From assembly GCA_017625405.1 (NCBI GenBank), contig JAGALB010000025.1:1-57652 (forward strand): a stretch of DNA of 57,652 bases. Direction: 5' to 3'. Of this stretch, positions 1 to 7,981 are shown piece by piece. Both the position numbers and the translations under genes were made by a program. The number at the start of each line of letters is the position of its first letter. Within the stretch, counting starts at the first letter, position 1. The notes beneath the pieces are model-generated. The model did no database searches. It saw only the letters and a program-made list of their open reading frames with translations, and was not told the origin of the DNA. The DNA is from Ruminiclostridium sp. (GTDB taxonomy: Bacteria; Bacillota; Clostridia; Oscillospirales; Ruminococcaceae).

Positions 1-76
1 CATCATCATCGTCATCGTCGTCATAACGATCATCGTCGTAGCCGTCTTCATCTTCGTCGTCATCGTCATCGTCGCC
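1..76 (-). repeat. GAC/GAT-rich tract encoding poly-Asp
   Basis: The window begins inside a run of GAC and GAT codons with occasional Glu, Gly, Tyr and Arg codons, in frame with the secreted Lys-Asp-repeat protein. It is coding low complexity and continues beyond the window. Confidence 0.75.
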
Positions 77-421
77 ATGATCTTTGTCTTTATCTTTATC
101 TTTGTCCTTATCCTTGTCCTTATCTTTGTCCTTATCTTTATCCTTGTCTTTGTCCTTATCTTTATCCTTGTCTTTGTCCTTATCCTTTTCGTAATCGTCA
201 TCATCCTTGTGGTGGCCATTACCTATTTTCTCATCACAATCATGACTGCATTCGTGACCACTTTTTCCATGTTCGATTTCAGAACTGTAGGACGGTTTAT
301 TCTTGTCCTTACCCTTGTTATTGTCCGCAAAAGCAGATACTGAAAAGACATTTGTTGTTGCTACCGAAACAGCAAGTGCTGCAGCGATAATTCCTCTGAG
401 TTTTGTTGATTTCTGTTTCAT
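1..421 (-). CDS. Secreted Lys-Asp-repeat / poly-Asp protein (partial, runs off the window)
   Basis: The ATG at 421-419 follows a GGGAGG ribosome site. About 140 codons are visible before the window edge, so the C-terminus is missing. Residues 1-32 form a signal peptide (KQK start, hydrophobic core, cut likely after AFA). A short His/Cys-containing stretch follows (HGKSGHECSHDCDEK), then 18 consecutive Lys-Asp dipeptides, then an Asp/Glu-rich run. I do not recognise a family. The alternating charge suggests an extended, disordered secreted polypeptide, and the acidic tail could bind calcium or other cations; both are inference. It stands alone behind a perfect sigma-A promoter, so it may be strongly expressed. 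The plus strand is also open across the repeat, but only as the antisense of low-complexity codons. Confidence 0.8.
   Translation of the reverse strand, partial: MKQKSTKLRGIIAAALAVSVATTNVFSVSAFADNNKGKDKNKPSYSSEIEHGKSGHECSHDCDEKIGNGHHKDDDDYEKDKDKDKDKDKDKDKDKDKDKDKDKDKDKDKDKDKDHGDDDDDDEDEDGYDDDRYDDDDDDD
80..187 (-). repeat. 18 tandem hexanucleotides encoding (Lys-Asp)18
   Basis: Eighteen uninterrupted 6-bp units, each AA(A/G)GA(C/T) on the minus strand, encode Lys-Asp. Third-position AAA/AAG and GAC/GAT choices vary between units. That suggests protein-level selection or old slippage rather than a freshly expanded identical repeat. The array can still gain or lose whole units without a frameshift. 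Confidence 0.9.
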
Positions 422-480
422 ATTTTCCTCCCGGTTGTTTATGTTTATTTCAGGTATTTTTTCTTTACCTGTTGTAACAA

Positions 481-509
481 ATTATACCAGAACATTTTGT
501 AATTGTCAA
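481..509 (-). promoter_or_regulatory. Perfect sigma-A promoter for the Lys-Asp-repeat protein
   Basis: On the minus strand TTGACA (509-504) and TATAAT (486-481) are separated by 17 bp, with TGG just before the -10 (extended -10). The leader to the start codon is about 50 nt. An exact consensus match of this kind predicts high constitutive transcription. Confidence 0.8.
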
Positions 510-624
510 TATTCTATTTTAATATTTTTAGATGATATATTTTTATTTTTTATAGCATTTTGCATATAAAATAGTTACATTTAGTGCGATTTAAGATTTC
601 GCTCCCACAAAAATGTAATTTCAA

Positions 625-654
625 AAAACTACCCCGAAGAATATTCTTCGGGGT
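625..654 (-). terminator. Rho-independent terminator of the kinase operon
   Basis: A perfect palindrome at 631-654 (ACCCCGAAGAAT and its complement) is followed on the minus strand by six T at 630-625. It lies just below the stop of the histidine-kinase reading frame. Confidence 0.85.
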
Positions 655-672
655 ATACTATATATATTGCAA

Positions 673-1944
673 CTATAATGAACAATCGCTCAGCTTATCA
701 AGCTCAAATCCGAGTATCCACATTTTAACCATTTCGATTTTATCGGAAAGAGGCTTTTCAAAGCTGTATTCGTCCAGAAGCTTTGACATTTCATCAAGAA
801 CGTCTACATCCATATTTTCCGCACCGTAATGTATCTGAGTGAAAATCTCCTGTATTTCATCCATATGCTCAGATGCGGGCTTCAGCCCGGAATTATTCTT
901 TGTAATCTCAGATAACATCTCATAATAGCTGTTCCAACGGTTTGCAAATACAACGTGCATCGCCTTTATCGTATCTGTATCCTTATTACGGGCAGCCTTT
1001 TCAAGCTCCATGGCCATGCCTGCAAGCTGAATAATGCCGATAAGCGCGGCAGAACTTTTCATACTGTGAACTTTAACTCGATATGCGTCACAGCCATCTT
1101 CGGAATCTATATTTTCGAAATATGAATCCAGCTCCATAATATCTGCTTTTAACTTCGTACGGAACATTACAGCAGTATCCACAACAAGAGCATCATCCTT
1201 TAGATTCATCCTTGCGTAGTTCCAGTCGATACCGTCGATTGCAGGAAGTTCGACGCTGTCATTTTCATCAGCCGCAGCAGTTTCGGCTGCTTTTTCTTCA
1301 ATTGCTTCCTGAATAAGCTTTTTATCAAGAAATTCAAAAATAAGCTTTTCCAGTTTTTCCGTGTCAATGGGTTTTGAAAGGAAATTATCAAAACCCTCAC
1401 CGAGATAATACTCTCTTGCACCCGCAACAGCATTTGCGGTAAGTGCAATTACAGGCGTTTTGTGACAAAGATTCTCCTTGTTTTCACGAAGGGCATGGAA
1501 TGTTTCGATACCGTCCATTTCAGGCATCATGTGATCCATGAAAACAATGTCATACAATTTCTTTGATGTTTTTTCAAGCGCCTCGTATCCGCTTTCCGCT
1601 TCATCAATCTGTATCTGCGTCTTTTTCAGAAGATTTGTAAACACCTTACGGTTTATTTCGTTATCATCCACCACAAGAATACGTGCTTCAGGTGCTACGA
1701 AGCTTACCTTATACGCCTTAACCTCCTCACATCTTGCAGAAAGATCAAGTTTTCCGACAGGTGTATTGTCAACAATCTTCTGTCTCAGAACAAAGTAGAA
1801 ATCAGAGCCGATACCATACACGCTGTTTACTTTAAGCTCACTGCCGAGCAACTTAAGAAGAGAAACCGTAATATTAAGGCCAAGGCCTGTACCCTCAATA
1901 CTTCTGTTGCGCACCTCTTCAAAACGTGCAAAGGCATCAAAAAG
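673..1944 (-). pseudogene. Hybrid histidine kinase, C-terminal part after an amber stop (receiver + HPt)
   Basis: Directly after the in-frame TAG at 1947-1945 the same frame continues with LFDAFARFEEVRNRS and the G2 box EGTGLGL, so this is the second half of one kinase gene. It carries the end of the HATPase domain, then a receiver domain (VVDDNEINR; phospho-acceptor Asp in FMDHMMPEMDG; Lys in FLSKPID), then an HPt domain (VHSMKSSAALIG with the phospho-His). The only evident internal start is GTG at 1914 with an AGAGG directly abutting it, which is a poor spacing. If translated alone it would give a receiver-HPt protein lacking most of the ATPase. The full gene without the stop would encode about 787 residues. 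Confidence 0.8.
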
Positions 1945-3036
1945 CTAATCAATATTTTCTTCCTTGATACCGATACCAGTATCACGTACAGAAAAATAGA
2001 TTTCATTTTCTCCCTCTCGCCTTACTTCGAGAGTAACTGTTCCTTCATGGGTATATTTAACCGCATTCGTAAGGAGATTTGTAAGCACCTGCTTCAATCT
2101 AACATCATCGCCGATAAGAACAGACGGCAGAGTTTCATCAACAACAACTTCAAGCTTCAGGGATTTCGACTCCGCACGAAAACGCATAAGACTGTAAACA
2201 TCATTGATAAGGGAAGCCAGCCTGTACTTCGCATTGACTAAAGTAACCTTGCCTTCTTCAATCTTTGTAATATTGAGTATGTCATTAACAAGGCTGAGAA
2301 GCGACTCAGCAGCAGATTTGGATTCATTCGCATAACCAAGAATTTCTCTTTCGCTGCTTTCTCGGAGAATCATCTCATTCATACCCATAATTGAATTTAT
2401 AGGTGTTCTGATTTCGTGAGACATATTGGCAAGAAATCGTGTTTTTGCTATCGTTGCTGCCTGTGCATCATCACATTTTGCCTCAACAACCTTTAAAAGA
2501 TCGTCAAGACTTCTCTCCTGCTCCGCACTTTTACGGTACTGGAACATAATGATATTTGTCATGCTGATAATAACCCAATTGGCAATCAGAACAACAACCG
2601 AACCGTAAGTATACTCAAGCATGGTCTGTCTTGAACGGGTATAGGTACTTACAAACGCCGCAACCGCAATTATAACGAAAAGAGTTATCACCATATGTCT
2701 GCGTGCAAGCTTGGGATCAAGAAAGATAAAGCTGACAACAGAATTGAAAAAGATAGCATAGATAAACACCTGTGCCGAGTCAAAAGCTATCGAAGCAAAA
2801 CCGCTTATAACCAGAAAAGCAAGCTCCTGAACCATTTTATGCGCATCTTCGCTTAAAACAAATTTCCGCCTTCCACGGAACAGAATAATCGTCATAACAG
2901 CTGCAAAAATAACGAAACCGATAAGAAGTGGCATTGTTATTCTGTCAAAAGCATAACCAATTACGGTAATTGCAAGGGATTCAAGAATAAAAAACGCCAG
3001 GTTACAACGGTAACCGGTCAGAAAATGGGATTTCAT
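1945..3036 (-). CDS. Hybrid histidine kinase, N-terminal part (truncated by an amber codon)
   Basis: The start ATG at 3036 overlaps the upstream stop as ATGA and follows GGGGGT. Residues 1-165 contain about six membrane segments with no recognised sensor fold. A short coiled coil follows, then HisKA (FLANMSHEIRTPINS, His207) and the first half of the HATPase domain (N box with Asn324; G1 box DTGIGI at about 352). Translation stops at codon 364, TAG, one residue after ENID, so the G2 box is lost and this product alone should not bind ATP properly. The TAG probably replaced a Lys or Gln codon. TAG is used as a normal stop elsewhere here (MATE gene), so general recoding is unlikely. It is the last gene of the receiver/lipid-kinase operon. 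Confidence 0.85.
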   Translation of the reverse strand: MKSHFLTGYRCNLAFFILESLAITVIGYAFDRITMPLLIGFVIFAAVMTIILFRGRRKFVLSEDAHKMVQELAFLVISGFASIAFDSAQVFIYAIFFNSVVSFIFLDPKLARRHMVITLFVIIAVAAFVSTYTRSRQTMLEYTYGSVVVLIANWVIISMTNIIMFQYRKSAEQERSLDDLLKVVEAKCDDAQAATIAKTRFLANMSHEIRTPINSIMGMNEMILRESSEREILGYANESKSAAESLLSLVNDILNITKIEEGKVTLVNAKYRLASLINDVYSLMRFRAESKSLKLEVVVDETLPSVLIGDDVRLKQVLTNLLTNAVKYTHEGTVTLEVRREGENEIYFSVRDTGIGIKEENID

Positions 3037-3947
3037 AACGCTTTTACCCCCTTAGGAACAACAAAACGCATACCTTTATGGACAATTTCAGCCTCACATT
3101 CGGTTACATTATTTATAATATCGCCGTCCTGATTGATAGAAAAAGGCTGACCGTCAACTCTTCTGAATCTGATTCTGTCAGTTTCTCCCAAATCCATAAG
3201 TTCCGGATATTTATCGTACTTTTTACCTGTCAGCGCAAGCATAACCTTTAAAAGTCCGAAACCACGTTTATTGCCCACAACGCTGTATATCGCCTTGCCG
3301 TCATTAACACATGTACGCTCTGCAAAGTACAGCGAACCGCCGAAAATAGAGCCGTTACCTACAAAGATTTCCGCAAATTTGCCTGTTCGGGTTTCTCCGT
3401 TCAGTGTAAGCTCATATTCCTCTGTCTTCGAAACGAAAATAGAATATACCGTGGCAATACTGTAAGGCAGATCCTTGCTTATAACACGGAAAAGCCGGAA
3501 ATCATCCATCTTTTTGAGACAGTTGCTGTCAAGCCCCGTTGACAGGGTGTTGAGCGAAACACCGTGATTGGATTTTATGTAATCAATATCAATGACATCG
3601 CCGTAAATCAGTTCTTCAATCTGCTCAAAACGCTGTGCGGATTCTCCGAACATCTTTAAAAAGTCGTTGGTAAGGCCGCAAGGAAAAAACGCAATTTCAA
3701 CCTTTGAAAAATCATCAAAACCGTTGAGCATATTGCGCATGGTTCCCGAACCGCCGCAGCAGTAAAAGCGGAGTTTTTCACCATTGAATATATGCAGGAT
3801 TTTTCTGACAAGCTCTGTTTCATAGCCTGCATAACGTGTATTGAACACAAAATAATCAAGACCTTCGATAGATGAAAGCTTTGTTCTAAGGTCATCCGCA
3901 AAGGTCTTATCCCCTGCAAAGGGGTTGATAATGAATATGTGAAGCAT
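3033..3947 (-). CDS. Diacylglycerol-kinase-family protein with an altered GGDGT motif
   Basis: The product has 304 residues. I chose ATG 3947 because AGGAG sits 7 nt upstream. The fold is the LCB5/YegS type: an N-terminal phosphate-binding strand (INPFAGDK), a catalytic-loop motif at 65-69, PCGLTNDF at 89-96 (usually P-x-GTxNDF), and a C-terminal beta domain with QDGD. Family members phosphorylate diacylglycerol, sphingoid bases or related lipids with ATP at the inner membrane face. Here the hallmark GGDGT reads GGSGT, so the Asp that helps bind the nucleotide is Ser. The enzyme may be weak or have become a binding protein. It lies 4 bp after the receiver gene and overlaps the kinase gene by 4 bp, so a signalling role is likely. 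Substrate is unknown. Confidence 0.75.
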   Translation of the reverse strand: MLHIFIINPFAGDKTFADDLRTKLSSIEGLDYFVFNTRYAGYETELVRKILHIFNGEKLRFYCCGGSGTMRNMLNGFDDFSKVEIAFFPCGLTNDFLKMFGESAQRFEQIEELIYGDVIDIDYIKSNHGVSLNTLSTGLDSNCLKKMDDFRLFRVISKDLPYSIATVYSIFVSKTEEYELTLNGETRTGKFAEIFVGNGSIFGGSLYFAERTCVNDGKAIYSVVGNKRGFGLLKVMLALTGKKYDKYPELMDLGETDRIRFRRVDGQPFSINQDGDIINNVTECEAEIVHKGMRFVVPKGVKAL

Positions 3948-3951
3948 AATT

Positions 3952-4404
3952 TTACTCCTCTGGTGTTTCATCCTCGCCTATTTCGTAAAGTTCAGGATAA
4001 AGAGTCCGTTCAATAATGCTGAGCATTCTTTTTTTGTTCGGCGGTTTAAGAAGGTAACCGTCGGGCTTGAGTCCTACAAGCTTTTCAACTACTTCCCTGT
4101 CAGAACTGCCTGTAAAGAATATAATCGGAATATCTTTTGTATTGGAATTGGCACGAAGCTGGTTAAGAACCTCAACACCATTTACAAAAGGCATTTCGTA
4201 GTCAAGAAGAATAATATCAGGCATATTTCTGGCAATTGACTTGAATGCCTGTTCTGCCGATACAGCGATAGAAACCTGATACTGTTCATCAAGCATTTCC
4301 TTCGCTGTTCTGAGAAGGATTGGATTATCATCTACCACAAGAACTCTTTTGCGGTCATCGTATGACTGGATTTTACGTGTGGGAATTATCTTTTTCTGTT
4401 CCAC
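3952..4404 (-). CDS. Stand-alone response-regulator receiver protein
   Basis: The likely start is GTG at 4404, since GGGAGG ends 7-8 nt before it; an in-frame ATG at 4419 lies on top of that ribosome site. A CheY-like receiver occupies roughly residues 20-135 (VLVVDDNP acidic pocket; phospho-Asp in IILLDYEMP; FFTGSS; Lys in YLLKPP) with a short acidic tail and no DNA-binding domain. It probably receives phosphate from the hybrid kinase encoded two genes downstream, or acts as a diffusible phosphate carrier. The output partner is not evident; the lipid-kinase-like neighbour is the obvious candidate. Confidence 0.88.
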   Translation of the reverse strand: MEQKKIIPTRKIQSYDDRKRVLVVDDNPILLRTAKEMLDEQYQVSIAVSAEQAFKSIARNMPDIILLDYEMPFVNGVEVLNQLRANSNTKDIPIIFFTGSSDREVVEKLVGLKPDGYLLKPPNKKRMLSIIERTLYPELYEIGEDETPEE

Positions 4405-4446
4405 AGTAATACCTCCCATTTATTTTCATATCTTATAATTATTTTT

Positions 4447-4475
4447 ATTATACATCATTATTTGGAAAAAATCAA
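4447..4475 (-). promoter_or_regulatory. Promoter of the receiver/lipid-kinase/histidine-kinase operon
   Basis: TTGATT (4475-4470) and TATAAT (4452-4447) lie 17 bp apart on the minus strand, about 40 bp before the chosen GTG start. Confidence 0.65.
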
Positions 4476-4504
4476 TATTTTTTGAATATTATTCGTTATT
4501 TTTT

Positions 4505-4538
4505 ATAAAAAATATGGAAGCCTTTAAGGCTTCCATAT
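4505..4538 (-). terminator. Terminator of the ECF/VWA operon
   Basis: The near-perfect palindrome at 4512-4538 (ATATGGAAGCC, its complement and a short loop) is followed on the minus strand by a T-rich tract, just past the stop of the VWA lipoprotein gene. Confidence 0.8.
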
Positions 4539-4561
4539 CACTTCCGAAATTATTTGTTTTT

Positions 4562-6214
4562 TCAGCCTCTTGACATCATTTCCGCAACAAGAGACAGGAA
4601 TTCTGCTTTATAGCTGTCTTCACTGAAATCAAATCCGCTGAGCTGAGAAATAATTGACGCATAAGTCGCTGTTCCCTTATATTCGCTGTCACGGAGCACA
4701 AGACCGAACTGGGCAACCGCAGAAGCAAAAGCAAGGTTTTCAGACATAGATGCTGAATATACGCTTTCTGTAACAGGATATTCAAGGAGCTTGCTTGTAT
4801 CGCCGTCAGGCTCCTTATAACGGATAGACACGGTAAGCATTTCGCCGTTTTCTTCGCCTGCTGTTTCACCGTACTTAAGATCGGATGTATTTAAATCCAT
4901 GGGGCTGTCAACAGTTACAATTTCATAAATGGCTGTTACGCTGTGTCCTGCACCGATTTCGCCTGCATCCTTGGTATCATCCTCAAAATCCTCTGCCGCA
5001 AGAGTTCTGTTTTCATATCCGACAAGACGATAACCCTTGATATATGCGGGGTTGAATTCAAGCTGAAGCTTTACATCCTTTGCAACTGTGAAAAGTGTGC
5101 CGCCCATTTCTTCAACAAGTACCTTTCTCGCTTCAAGAACGCTGTCGATATAGGCGTAGTTACCATTGCCGTTGTCAGCAAGCGCTTCCATCTTGTTATC
5201 CTTTATATTACCTGTGCCAAAACCAAGCACAGAAAGGAACACACCTGATTCACGCTTCTTTTCAACCAGCTTTGTAAGCTCGCTTTCGCTGGAGATACCT
5301 ACATTGAGGTCACCGTCGGTAGCAAGTACAATTCTGTTATTGCCACCGCTGATGAAATACTTTTCTGCAATTGCATATGCGGTGTTGATACCATCGGCAC
5401 CTGCAGTAGAGCCGCCTGCTTCAAGAGCATTGATTGCTTCAAGAATTTGTTCCTTATTGTTGCCGTCAGCACCTTCAAGTACTACACGGTCATCGCCTGC
5501 GTAAGTAACGATTGATACTCTGTCCTGGGGTGTAAGATTTTCAGTCAGAAGTGAAAACGACTTCTGGACAAGAGGAAGCTTGTTATCGCTGTACATAGAG
5601 CCGCTTACATCTATAAGAAATACGATGTTCATGGGAGCACGCTCGGATAAATCAATTTCTTCCGCCTGTAAGCCCACTAAAAGAAGCTTTGTTTCTTCAT
5701 TCCAGGGACAATCAGCCGCTTCGGTTGTAACAGAGAAAGGCTCGCCCGCAGCGGGAGCGGGATAGTCATAATCAAAATAATTGATCATTTCTTCAATGCG
5801 GATTGCATTGGTATCAATTCTTCCGCCTTCGTTTATCATACGGCGAAGATTTGTGTAGGAAGCTGTGTCAACATCAATGGAGAAAGTAGAAAGCGGATTT
5901 GCAGCAACGCTCATATATCCGTTTTCCTTTACAGCGTTGTATTCCTCGGTATTGAAATCAACAGGCGGCTCAAAATATCCGTCTGTGGCCATCTCTTCTT
6001 CTGCGAAGCCGAACTCAGCGCCGCCGACTGCATCAGCTACGGAATTATCTGCTGCATAATATTTATCTCCTCTGTTCATTGTCGTCTGCGGTGCAAACTG
6101 TTCAGCACCTGCGCCTGTATATACTGCCATTTCGTTTGTTGCGCCACAGCCTGCAAGTGATAAAACGGATACTGCTGTAATTAATGCCAATGTTCTCTTT
6201 AATGTATTCTTCAT
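4562..6214 (-). CDS. VWA-domain lipoprotein (YfbK-like family)
   Basis: The product has 550 residues and starts with AAGGAGG 5-6 nt upstream. It has a lipoprotein signal peptide (LSLAGC, lipid-modified Cys23), a Ser/Ala/Glu-rich spacer, a VWA N-terminal domain (about 95-170, including NPLSTFSIDVDTASY), a von Willebrand A domain (about 193-370) with an intact MIDAS motif DVSGSMYSD at 202-210, and a C-terminal DUF3520-type region. Such proteins sit on the outer membrane face and bind metal-dependent protein ligands; no enzymatic role is established. It lies 20 bp behind an ECF sigma factor/anti-sigma-like pair, so it is probably part of the same envelope-stress response, either as target or as ligand-binding input. 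Confidence 0.88.
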   Translation of the reverse strand: MKNTLKRTLALITAVSVLSLAGCGATNEMAVYTGAGAEQFAPQTTMNRGDKYYAADNSVADAVGGAEFGFAEEEMATDGYFEPPVDFNTEEYNAVKENGYMSVAANPLSTFSIDVDTASYTNLRRMINEGGRIDTNAIRIEEMINYFDYDYPAPAAGEPFSVTTEAADCPWNEETKLLLVGLQAEEIDLSERAPMNIVFLIDVSGSMYSDNKLPLVQKSFSLLTENLTPQDRVSIVTYAGDDRVVLEGADGNNKEQILEAINALEAGGSTAGADGINTAYAIAEKYFISGGNNRIVLATDGDLNVGISSESELTKLVEKKRESGVFLSVLGFGTGNIKDNKMEALADNGNGNYAYIDSVLEARKVLVEEMGGTLFTVAKDVKLQLEFNPAYIKGYRLVGYENRTLAAEDFEDDTKDAGEIGAGHSVTAIYEIVTVDSPMDLNTSDLKYGETAGEENGEMLTVSIRYKEPDGDTSKLLEYPVTESVYSASMSENLAFASAVAQFGLVLRDSEYKGTATYASIISQLSGFDFSEDSYKAEFLSLVAEMMSRG

Positions 6215-6234
6215 AATGTCCTCCTTGCGATGCC

Positions 6235-7191
6235 TTATAAATCTTTAGCATCATAGAATTTTTCAATCAATGCGGAGTAATCACCCGAATACGAAAACTT
6301 CATTCTGTCATAGAAAAAATCATCAACTGTTCTTTCAGGATAAATGATACTCTGTGAGTAATCATCGTCAAGACTGGTCCAGCCGTTGTAATAAACGAGT
6401 CCGCCGTCCGCTGTAAACTCAATCTGGGGGATGTTGTCATATACGGTACGATAGCCCTCGGCGGTTTTTGCAACGGGAATGAGGTATTCCCTGCCACGTC
6501 TCATTGTATGGGTTGAACAGCTCTCAACAATGATTGTTTCCGATATCTTTTCGGGGTAGCTTACACTTGTTTCCAGTTCATAGCAGATTGCACTGCCGTC
6601 ATCTTTTCTGTAAACATCCATGACTACTGCACTGACAATATAATCAGCCGAAGAAAGGACATCCTCTTCAAGGAAATATTCGCTTCCATAGGGCTTACCT
6701 GTGCAGGTAAGGATTGTTTCAGAGTAGGAATTGAAAGGCAGGTCTTCATAATTGATAACAACGCTTTCTGTTTCATAGCTTTCAGATTCAGAATCGGATA
6801 CTTCTTCCTCGCACGCTGAATCAGACGCCTCTTCTTCGTAAACGGAGTCATTCGCCGCTTCATCCATAACTACCGAGTCTTCTGAGGGAACAAAATCTAC
6901 TGCGGAATTAACATCGGCAGATGGATTAATAGAAGGAGCAGTAGCTTCAAGCGAAACTCTGTCGGAAGAAAATAAAGACGGAACAAAAGCCACAAGCGCA
7001 AGACCTGCTGCAAGTGCAGCAATAGTTTTTACCGCATTTAAACGGGATTTTTCAGGGGTAATGCTGATTTCAGGAGTTGACGCTTTCTTTTCGGTAAGAT
7101 TGCTGTCAATCTTTTTCCAGAGCTTATCAAAATCAGGTGCGGAATTATCGATTTCCGCTTCATAAAGCTCTTTTATTCTGTTTTCATCCAT
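6235..7191 (-). CDS. Membrane anti-sigma-like protein
   Basis: The start is ATG at 7191, overlapping the sigma-factor stop as TAATG. The GTG at 7200 is only 1 nt from the AGGAGG, too close, while the ATG is 10 nt away. The product has 318 residues. A cytoplasmic part (1-53) contains a charged helix (ENRIKELYEAEID, LWKKID) expected to hold the sigma factor. A single membrane segment follows at about 54-74, then a Ser/Glu-rich linker and a roughly 170-residue extracytoplasmic domain with no family I recognise. No zinc-binding HxxxCxxC motif is present, so it is not a classical ZAS anti-sigma factor. Gene order and topology support the call; binding is inferred. Confidence 0.7.
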   Translation of the reverse strand: MDENRIKELYEAEIDNSAPDFDKLWKKIDSNLTEKKASTPEISITPEKSRLNAVKTIAALAAGLALVAFVPSLFSSDRVSLEATAPSINPSADVNSAVDFVPSEDSVVMDEAANDSVYEEEASDSACEEEVSDSESESYETESVVINYEDLPFNSYSETILTCTGKPYGSEYFLEEDVLSSADYIVSAVVMDVYRKDDGSAICYELETSVSYPEKISETIIVESCSTHTMRRGREYLIPVAKTAEGYRTVYDNIPQIEFTADGGLVYYNGWTSLDDDYSQSIIYPERTVDDFFYDRMKFSYSGDYSALIEKFYDAKDL

Positions 7192-7745
7192 TAATTCCAC
7201 ACCTCCTTCACGTATTTACTCAGTTTTTCGATTGCCCTGCGATATTTCCAAGTAACCGTGCCAAGCGGCATAGAAAGAATTTTTGCAACCTCTTCAAAGG
7301 TAAAACCTGCGAAAAGCTTCAGGTTAACAACTTCACGTTCGCTCTGCGACAGCTTTTCAAGTGCTTCCTTTACAGATAAATTGCCGATGACGGTTTCTTC
7401 GCAGTTATCGCTGCTGATTGGTTCGGTATGAGGAGCTTCCTCCTCATCAGTATCTATGGTCAGCTCCACACGATTGTTCTTCCGCAGAAAATCAATCGCC
7501 ATATTGCGTGCCAGAGTAGCAAGCCAGCGCTTATGCCCGTTACCCTGCTTATATGTATCTGCGAGCTTTTCCCATAGCTTCAGAAAGAAATCCGAGGTAA
7601 GATCCTCCGCATCAGACGGATTCTTTACCGCTGACAGCATAACGGAATAAATTGTTTTCGCATATCCGTCATAGATTTCTTTAAGACCAACCTTGTCGCC
7701 TTGCCGTATAAGTGTTATACAGCTTTCAAAGCGGCTGTCAGTCAT
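7191..7745 (-). CDS. ECF-type RNA polymerase sigma factor
   Basis: The product has 184 residues. Region 2 carries DAEDLTSDFFLKLWEKL and a region 2.4-like ATLARNMAIDFLRKNN. Region 4 carries LSQSEREVVNLKLFAGF and the helix-turn-helix FEEVAKILSMPLGTVTWKYRRA. Such factors are held inactive by a membrane partner encoded next to them, here the overlapping downstream gene. AAGGGGTGA precedes the start. A CGTATA element about 37-42 bp upstream of the start (7787-7782 on the minus strand) resembles an ECF -10, but I found no convincing matching -35, so autoregulation is only possible. Confidence 0.92.
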   Translation of the reverse strand: MTDSRFESCITLIRQGDKVGLKEIYDGYAKTIYSVMLSAVKNPSDAEDLTSDFFLKLWEKLADTYKQGNGHKRWLATLARNMAIDFLRKNNRVELTIDTDEEEAPHTEPISSDNCEETVIGNLSVKEALEKLSQSEREVVNLKLFAGFTFEEVAKILSMPLGTVTWKYRRAIEKLSKYVKEVWN

Positions 7746-7888
7746 ACCGTCATCACCCCTTACACTTTATATACGTCTGAGCAGATCCAAATTTATGGTG
7801 TTATTCTGCATAAATTTTACGATATTTTTTGGTTATTCTTAACAAATAGCCGTTTTCTAAAATTATAACACATATATTGTTAAATAGC

Positions 7889-7912
7889 AAGAAAAAAGCC
7901 CCTTTCGGGACT
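7889..7912 (-). terminator. Terminator of the sugar-transferase gene
   Basis: The stem AGTCCC/GGGGCT (7912-7897, one G-T pair) with a short loop is followed on the minus strand by six T. The plus strand has five T after the stem, so weak bidirectional action is possible. Confidence 0.7.
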
Positions 7913-7981
7913 TTTTCAATTGAATTCCTTGTTTACAGCTTCAAGTGCCGATTATGTATACACGTTTCATAACCTGACACG

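Noticed and set aside
1-190. Short tandem repeats that could suggest a CRISPR array or satellite
   Set aside because: The units are 3- or 6-bp codon repeats in one coding frame without spacers.
77-343. Open frame on the plus strand rich in Phe, Ile, Leu and Val, resembling a membrane protein
   Set aside because: It is the antisense of the Lys-Asp repeat codons. It has no ribosome site, and the minus strand has a perfect promoter, ribosome site and signal peptide.
673-3036. Genome-wide reassignment of TAG as a sense codon to explain the interrupted kinase
   Set aside because: The MATE gene ends in TAG directly before the cysK ribosome site, so TAG works as a stop here.
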